From Proteobacteria bacterium UBA3413 (lineage in GTDB: Bacteria; Pseudomonadota; Gammaproteobacteria; Magnimaribacterales; D2472): 10,754 bases of DNA. The stretch's first letter is position 1; every line of letters begins with the position of its first letter. Positions 7,012-10,754 of this stretch are shown here, piece after piece. The notes beneath the pieces are model-generated. The model was not told the origin of the DNA, searched no databases, and saw only the letters and a list, made by a program, of their open reading frames with translations. Both the position numbers and the translations under genes were made by a program. The stretch is taken from positions 1 through 10,754 of the forward strand of contig DEOR01000065.1 of assembly GCA_002358345.1 (NCBI GenBank). The letters run 5' to 3'.

Positions 7012-8338
7012 AAAATGAAAAGAAGCCAATAACATCAGTGACGGTGGTCACCACCACACTGCCAGCAATTGCAGGATCCTGATTAAATTTTCTGAGAATA
7101 ATTGGTATAAAAATTCCCGCAACAGCAGAGGACATAAGATTTATAATCATGGCCACACAAATCAATACCGAGATTATAATCTCATGGAACCAAAGATAGG
7201 TGATGCCACCCACTAAAACAGATAATAAAATACCGTTTACGATCGAAACAGCTAGCTCACGTTTAAATAACCAATTTACATTTGTGGAATTTATTTGTTG
7301 CAGGGTAAGGCCTCGGATCATAATGGTTAAAGTTTGGGTTGCTGCAACACCACCCATGCTGGCAACTATAGGCATTAAAATAGCCAAGTAAACAATTTGA
7401 TCAATCGTCGCCTGAAATAAACTAATGGTCAGGGATGCAATAAAAGCCGTGATGAGATTGATTGATAGCCAAAGCATTCTACTGCGGGCAGCTCTCGCGG
7501 GCGCAGCAAATGTGTCTTCGGCAATGCCGGCCATCCCAAGAAAATTCTGATCAGCATCCTCGCGAATGACGTCAACCACATCATCAATCGTAATTCTACC
7601 AATTAAATTGAAGTCTTCATCTACAACGGGAGCTGACACCCAATCATTTTGTTCGAACAGCCTTGCTACATCTTTATCACTCATATCGACTGGTAATGGC
7701 TGCGTAGCAGTTTCCATGAGCTCTCTAATATTTAGAGTTGGCTCTGAGACAAGAATTTTAGAGACTGGCAGAGATCCTAAATACTTATTTTCTCTGGACA
7801 CTACAAAGATCTGATCAGTATTATGCGGAAGTTCTTTTTGCGCTCTGAGATAGCGCATCACCACTTCCAGGCTATGCTCTGGCCTGACACTGATAATGTC
7901 AGTGTTCATCAAGCCGCCCGCAGAGTCTTCCGGGTAGACTAGAGCTTCTGTAATTCTCTGCCGGTCTCTCATAGACATAGCCGATAAAACATTTTGTGTT
8001 TTACTGTCAGGTAGAGCCTGCAGAATATCTACAATTTCATCTAGCTCTAAATCTTCTATGATCTTAATAAGCTCAGCAGTTGAGATCTCGGCAATTAATT
8101 CCTGTTGAATCTCATCGTTCAGCTCAGAAATAATCTCCCCCTCATCTTCAATCTCAATTATTGACCAAAGTAATTTTCTTTCTTTTGGAGGAAGGGACTC
8201 TAAGCTATGAGCTATCTCGGGCGCATGCATATTCGCAAGCATTCTCTTTAATTGATTCAAGGATGAGCTAACATCTTTCCCATTAATACTTTTCAGCAAC
8301 TCATCTGATGGAAATTGATGTGGAACGATATCACTCAT
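6983..8338 (-). CDS. mgtE: Magnesium transporter MgtE
   Basis: Inner-membrane Mg2+ channel gated by cytosolic Mg2+. The 451 residues show the full architecture: an acidic N-terminal superhelical domain (about 25-135), the linker motif YPEDSAGGLM (135-144), two CBS domains (about 145-200 and 202-262) with acidic faces, a plug-helix region, then five membrane helices from about 286. Pore motifs are present: LMPIVASMGG (321-330) and DPAIAGSVVVTTVTDVIGFF (421-440), where D435 fits the conserved pore aspartate. The stretch after SMGG reads VAATQT, where many homologs have NAGTQT or IAGSQT. It follows rpoN by 31 bases on the same strand, with no visible Shine-Dalgarno site and no room for a long Mg2+ riboswitch leader, so it is probably co-transcribed with rpoN. 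The ATG at 8338 gives the expected length. Its stop lies one base from that of yhdP. Confidence 0.95.
   Translation of the reverse strand: MSDIVPHQFPSDELLKSINGKDVSSSLNQLKRMLANMHAPEIAHSLESLPPKERKLLWSIIEIEDEGEIISELNDEIQQELIAEISTAELIKIIEDLELDEIVDILQALPDSKTQNVLSAMSMRDRQRITEALVYPEDSAGGLMNTDIISVRPEHSLEVVMRYLRAQKELPHNTDQIFVVSRENKYLGSLPVSKILVSEPTLNIRELMETATQPLPVDMSDKDVARLFEQNDWVSAPVVDEDFNLIGRITIDDVVDVIREDADQNFLGMAGIAEDTFAAPARAARSRMLWLSINLITAFIASLTISLFQATIDQIVYLAILMPIVASMGGVAATQTLTIMIRGLTLQQINSTNVNWLFKRELAVSIVNGILLSVLVGGITYLWFHEIIISVLICVAMIINLMSSAVAGIFIPIILRKFNQDPAIAGSVVVTTVTDVIGFFSFLGLATIFLT
7887..7905. repeat. Short perfect palindrome inside mgtE
   Basis: ACACTGA (7887-7893) and TCAGTGT (7899-7905) form a perfect 7-base inverted repeat with a 5-base loop, extendable by TGA/TCA if one base is bulged. 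It lies in the coding sequence for residues about 145-152 of MgtE, just after the SAGGLM motif. It is most likely a chance result of codon choice. Confidence 0.3.
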
Positions 8339-8369
8339 AATATTAATTTTAACCCAAGCTGATTAGATT

Positions 8370-9632
8370 TTATCTTTTTCTTGAATTAGGAATATTGAGT
8401 TTCAATCTGTATTTTGTAATGGTTCTTCTGGCTAAATTAAAACCTCTTTTATTTAGCATTTCTACTAATTTTTGGTCACTAAGTTTTTGCGGGCTATCGC
8501 TAATGACTCTTGCAATCTCTTCCATCAGCTGCTGAGGAGTGACCCTTCTTGTTTTAGATACAGAGGCAGATAACAGAGATCGCATAGATACTGCACCTTT
8601 GGGTGTTTGAATGTATTTTGATCGAAGAATTCTAGAGATGGTAGACGGGCTAAGCTTTAGTTCTCTTGCTAATTCTAAGTTGCTAAGAGGGTTAAGTTGC
8701 AAAGACTGCCCAAGCAAAAACTCTGCTTGCATTCGACAAATTAACTCTCCCACCTCTCTAACTGTCTCATTCCTTTTTTTCACAGATCTTATCAGCCATT
8801 TAGCATCAGCAATTTTTTCTTGAAGCGCAATGTTCACTGGATTTTTTTTATCTTTTGCTAGCTGTTCTAGCTCAGAATCTAGACTTAATTGTGGAAAATT
8901 TTCTTGGATAAATTGAATATCTAGACCCTCTTTTGCTGGCAGTATCTCAACATCAGGATAGATCATTTGAATAGATTCAAAATCTAAGCCAGGCGATAAA
9001 TCACAAGCCTTGATCAGAGATAAAGTTTGTTGAATTTCTTCTGCTGGAAATCTATCTAAGAGGGTAGATTTTGCATGCTCAAAATTTTTAAAATCAGGGT
9101 TAAATAAAATTTCGTGCACTAATTCTTGCTGATTCATAGAGAGATCCTTTCTCTTTAATTGAAGGTGCACCAGCTCTTTAAAGTTTCTGGCACCTATACC
9201 TGCAGGATCTAGATGTTGAATAATATTTTCCAAAACCAGACGAATGTCTTCGACGGAACTCTTAAATTCAAGCAATTCCTCTAGTTCATCAAGATCAATG
9301 GAAAGTAAGCCACTCTCATCTAATGATTGAATAATTACTGCTCCAATCTTGTTCTCTTCATTAGTAAGTCTTAGATCTTCTAATTGATTTTGAAGGTAGC
9401 TCGGCAGAGTAACCATTTCTGGTAAATTTGCCATGAGCTCATCATCATATCCAGGAGATAAGATTTCCGCTGGGTCTTTTTTTATAATAAAAGGATTATC
9501 TTCAATCTCTGCATTAATCTTATTGATGATTTCAATTCTAGAAAGTTGCAGTAGATCAATAGATTTTCTTAGCTGTGGAGTCATTGAAAGCTGCTGTCTT
9601 TGTTGGAACTCCCTTACTAGCTTAATGACCAT
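8370..9632 (-). CDS. rpoN: RNA polymerase sigma-54 factor RpoN
   Basis: Alternative sigma factor that recognises -24/-12 promoters and needs an AAA+ activator to open them. It is 420 residues against 477 in E. coli. Visible parts: Gln/Leu-rich activator-interacting region I (1-50, with QQRQQLSMTPQLRKSIDLLQL), a very short region II (about 51-70), the core-binding domain with LDPAGIGARN (141-150), AKWLIRSVKKRNETVREVG (277-295), a helix-turn-helix (about 316-336, SPSTISRIL), and the C-terminal RpoN box ARRTITKYR (401-409). The segment after the helix-turn-helix reads PKGAVSMRSLLS, where most family members have P-x-G-x-F-x-L-K-x-F-F. The ATG at 9632 lies 3 bases after the lptB stop without a Shine-Dalgarno site, which implies coupling. 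hpf and ptsN, which usually follow rpoN, are absent; mgtE follows instead. Confidence 0.97.
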   Translation of the reverse strand: MVIKLVREFQQRQQLSMTPQLRKSIDLLQLSRIEIINKINAEIEDNPFIIKKDPAEILSPGYDDELMANLPEMVTLPSYLQNQLEDLRLTNEENKIGAVIIQSLDESGLLSIDLDELEELLEFKSSVEDIRLVLENIIQHLDPAGIGARNFKELVHLQLKRKDLSMNQQELVHEILFNPDFKNFEHAKSTLLDRFPAEEIQQTLSLIKACDLSPGLDFESIQMIYPDVEILPAKEGLDIQFIQENFPQLSLDSELEQLAKDKKNPVNIALQEKIADAKWLIRSVKKRNETVREVGELICRMQAEFLLGQSLQLNPLSNLELARELKLSPSTISRILRSKYIQTPKGAVSMRSLLSASVSKTRRVTPQQLMEEIARVISDSPQKLSDQKLVEMLNKRGFNLARRTITKYRLKLNIPNSRKR

Positions 9633-9635
9633 TTG

Positions 9636-10361
9636 CTAGGTATACATATTCCCAAAATATGTCTTTTTTACAAGTTCATTCTTGATGAGATCTTGTGCAG
9701 TTCCTTCTGCAATTACCTGGCCTGCATCCATGATAATTGCACGACTACATAAATTTAATGTTTCTCTTACATTATGATCAGTAATTAGAATTGAAATCCC
9801 CCGAGCTACAATTTTATTTAACAGAGCTTTAATATCCTCAATCGCAATAGGGTCAATCCCAGCAAAGGGCTCGTCTAACAGTAAGATTGTTGGATTGCAT
9901 GCTAGGGTTCTTGCTATTTCTACCTTCCTTCTTTGCCCGCCCGAAAGCAGTCGACCCTTTTGCATTAAAATATTCTCCAGACCAAACTCATCAACCGCCC
10001 TTTCAAAAAAATTTATTCTATCAAGTTCAGCGTTCATTGTGAGCTCCGCAATTCCTCGAAGATTTTCCTCTACTGTCAAGTCCTGAAAGATTGAGGCTTC
10101 TTGTGGCAAGTAGCTTAAACCGATGGAAGAGCGTTGATGCATTGGAAGATTTGTCACAGCATGACTGTCAATCTCAACGCATCCTTTATCAGGGAAAAGT
10201 AATCCCGCAGCAATATAAAAGGCAGTAGTTTTACCTGCTCCATTAGGCCCAAGCAGTCCAACAATTTCATTTTCCCTTACTGAGAAACTAACATCAGAAA
10301 GAATTTTTTTCCCGGCAATACTTTTTTCAATTTTCTTGAGAGCCAGTCTATCTTTAATCAT
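9636..10361 (-). CDS. lptB: Lipopolysaccharide export ABC transporter ATPase LptB
   Basis: Cytoplasmic ATPase of LptB2FGC, which extracts lipopolysaccharide from the inner membrane and pushes it along the LptC-LptA bridge. Starting at ATG 10361 (MIKDRLAL) gives 241 residues, the same length as E. coli LptB. All nucleotide-binding motifs are intact: Walker A GPNGAGKTT (38-46), Q-loop YLPQEASIF (84-92), signature LSGGQRRKVEIAR (139-151), Walker B LLLDEPFAGIDP (160-171), and H-switch ITDHNVRET (193-201). The SYLPQEASIF and DEPFAGIDP wording is characteristic of LptB rather than of other ABC ATPases. The frame stays open to 10433, but that would add 24 residues inside lptA with no counterpart in the family. 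ATG 10367, two codons earlier, is also possible. The gene overlaps the end of lptA by 8 bases. Confidence 0.97.
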   Translation of the reverse strand: MIKDRLALKKIEKSIAGKKILSDVSFSVRENEIVGLLGPNGAGKTTAFYIAAGLLFPDKGCVEIDSHAVTNLPMHQRSSIGLSYLPQEASIFQDLTVEENLRGIAELTMNAELDRINFFERAVDEFGLENILMQKGRLLSGGQRRKVEIARTLACNPTILLLDEPFAGIDPIAIEDIKALLNKIVARGISILITDHNVRETLNLCSRAIIMDAGQVIAEGTAQDLIKNELVKKTYFGNMYT

Positions 10362-10754
10362 TGGCATTGATTTGATAAGTAATATTTTGAGAAAAGATAG
10401 AGCGATTCTCAGCAAGTAATTCGGCATTGCCAATCATTTCCATTGATAGATTTGGATAAATAATTAAGCGATCTGCCTTTCCATTTATTTTTTGGTCCCT
10501 AGAAATTATGGATGCAGGTGTTCCAAGAATTAACAAGCTCTCTTCTTTGTAGTCTAATAAGGCACTTTCTCCAGAGATGCTAAAATTTCCAAAATCAATG
10601 TTTATCTCTCCACTCAAAGTCAGCCGATTGCTTACTTCATCAAGGGTGACGTTGTTAGCGTTAATAGATATATTTTGATAATTAATGGGCTCGCTACTAG
10701 AGACTGCTGATACGATGAGCAAGCATGCCAGGCATATAAAATGTTTTACTGTTG
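10354..10754 (-). CDS. lptA: Lipopolysaccharide transport periplasmic protein LptA (5' end off right edge)
   Basis: Periplasmic beta-jellyroll protein that polymerises into the bridge carrying lipopolysaccharide from LptC to LptD. 132 residues are visible. The frame is open to the right edge and reads TVKHFICLACLLIVSAVSS before the mature part, which looks like a signal peptide whose start lies just outside. The OstA/LptA pattern is clear: SINANNVTLDEVSNRLTLSG, then GNFSISGESALLDY, GTPASI, INGKADRLIIYP and ending SQNITYQINAND. E. coli LptA continues for about 25-30 residues beyond the equivalent ITY strand, so this one is short at the C-terminus. It overlaps lptB by 8 bases, a normal lptA-lptB arrangement; lptC would be expected upstream, outside the window. 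LptC itself shares the fold, but the position directly before lptB and the motif order favour LptA. Confidence 0.88.
   Translation of the reverse strand, partial: TVKHFICLACLLIVSAVSSSEPINYQNISINANNVTLDEVSNRLTLSGEINIDFGNFSISGESALLDYKEESLLILGTPASIISRDQKINGKADRLIIYPNLSMEMIGNAELLAENRSIFSQNITYQINAND

Noticed and set aside
8339..8369. Magnesium riboswitch or own promoter before mgtE
   Set aside because: Only 31 bases lie between rpoN and mgtE, too few for a known Mg2+ riboswitch. A TAAAAT near 8348-8353 has no visible -35 partner.
10362..10433. 24-residue N-terminal extension of LptB
   Set aside because: It lies inside lptA in another frame, and ATG 10361 gives exactly the length of the E. coli protein.
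10720..10722. TTG at 10722 as the start of lptA
   Set aside because: The same frame continues to the window edge with a basic and hydrophobic stretch that completes a signal peptide, so the true start is probably outside.
1..10754. Mobile elements, CRISPR arrays, tRNA or rRNA genes, phage or defence systems
   Set aside because: Almost all of the window is filled by recognised housekeeping genes. No transposase, repeat array, attachment site or structured RNA is visible.

Overview
The window looks like a chromosomal housekeeping segment from an AT-rich, tightly packed gammaproteobacterium. MreB is close to the gammaproteobacterial form along its whole length. The neighbourhood resembles, as I remember it, the Pseudomonas-type chromosome, where gatCAB lies divergent to mreBCD, and yhdP, rpoN and the lpt genes lie further along. 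The presence of gatC and gatA argues against Enterobacterales, which generally lack GatCAB. Low GC by eye, almost no intergenic DNA and missing neighbour genes suggest a reduced, possibly marine planktonic, genome; this is inference and I cannot name the species.

Layout: (1) 1-1078, minus strand: gatC then gatA, overlapping by 4 bases; gatA runs off the left edge. (2) 1079-1153: the divergent intergenic region. (3) 1154-6981, plus strand: mreB (TTG start), mreC, mreD and a very large yhdP-type AsmA-like gene, packed with 10-base gaps or small overlaps. (4) 6982: a single base separates the convergent stops. (5) 6983-10754, minus strand: read in transcription order this is lptA (5' end off the right edge), lptB, rpoN and mgtE.

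How the genes work together: the mre block builds the cell-elongation scaffold. YhdP-type proteins carry phospholipid from the inner to the outer membrane. LptA and LptB belong to the lipopolysaccharide export machine. Most of the window therefore serves cell-envelope construction. GatCA is part of tRNA-dependent amidation for Gln/Asn-tRNA, RpoN is sigma-54, and MgtE is a magnesium channel.

I found no mobile element, CRISPR array, RNA gene, phage gene or novel defence-type system. The most interesting aspects are the contraction of a usually longer gene cluster (maf, rng, hpf, ptsN and rapZ absent from their customary places), a shortened LptA, a diverged RpoN DNA-binding region and a cysteine-free 1,142-residue YhdP-like protein.
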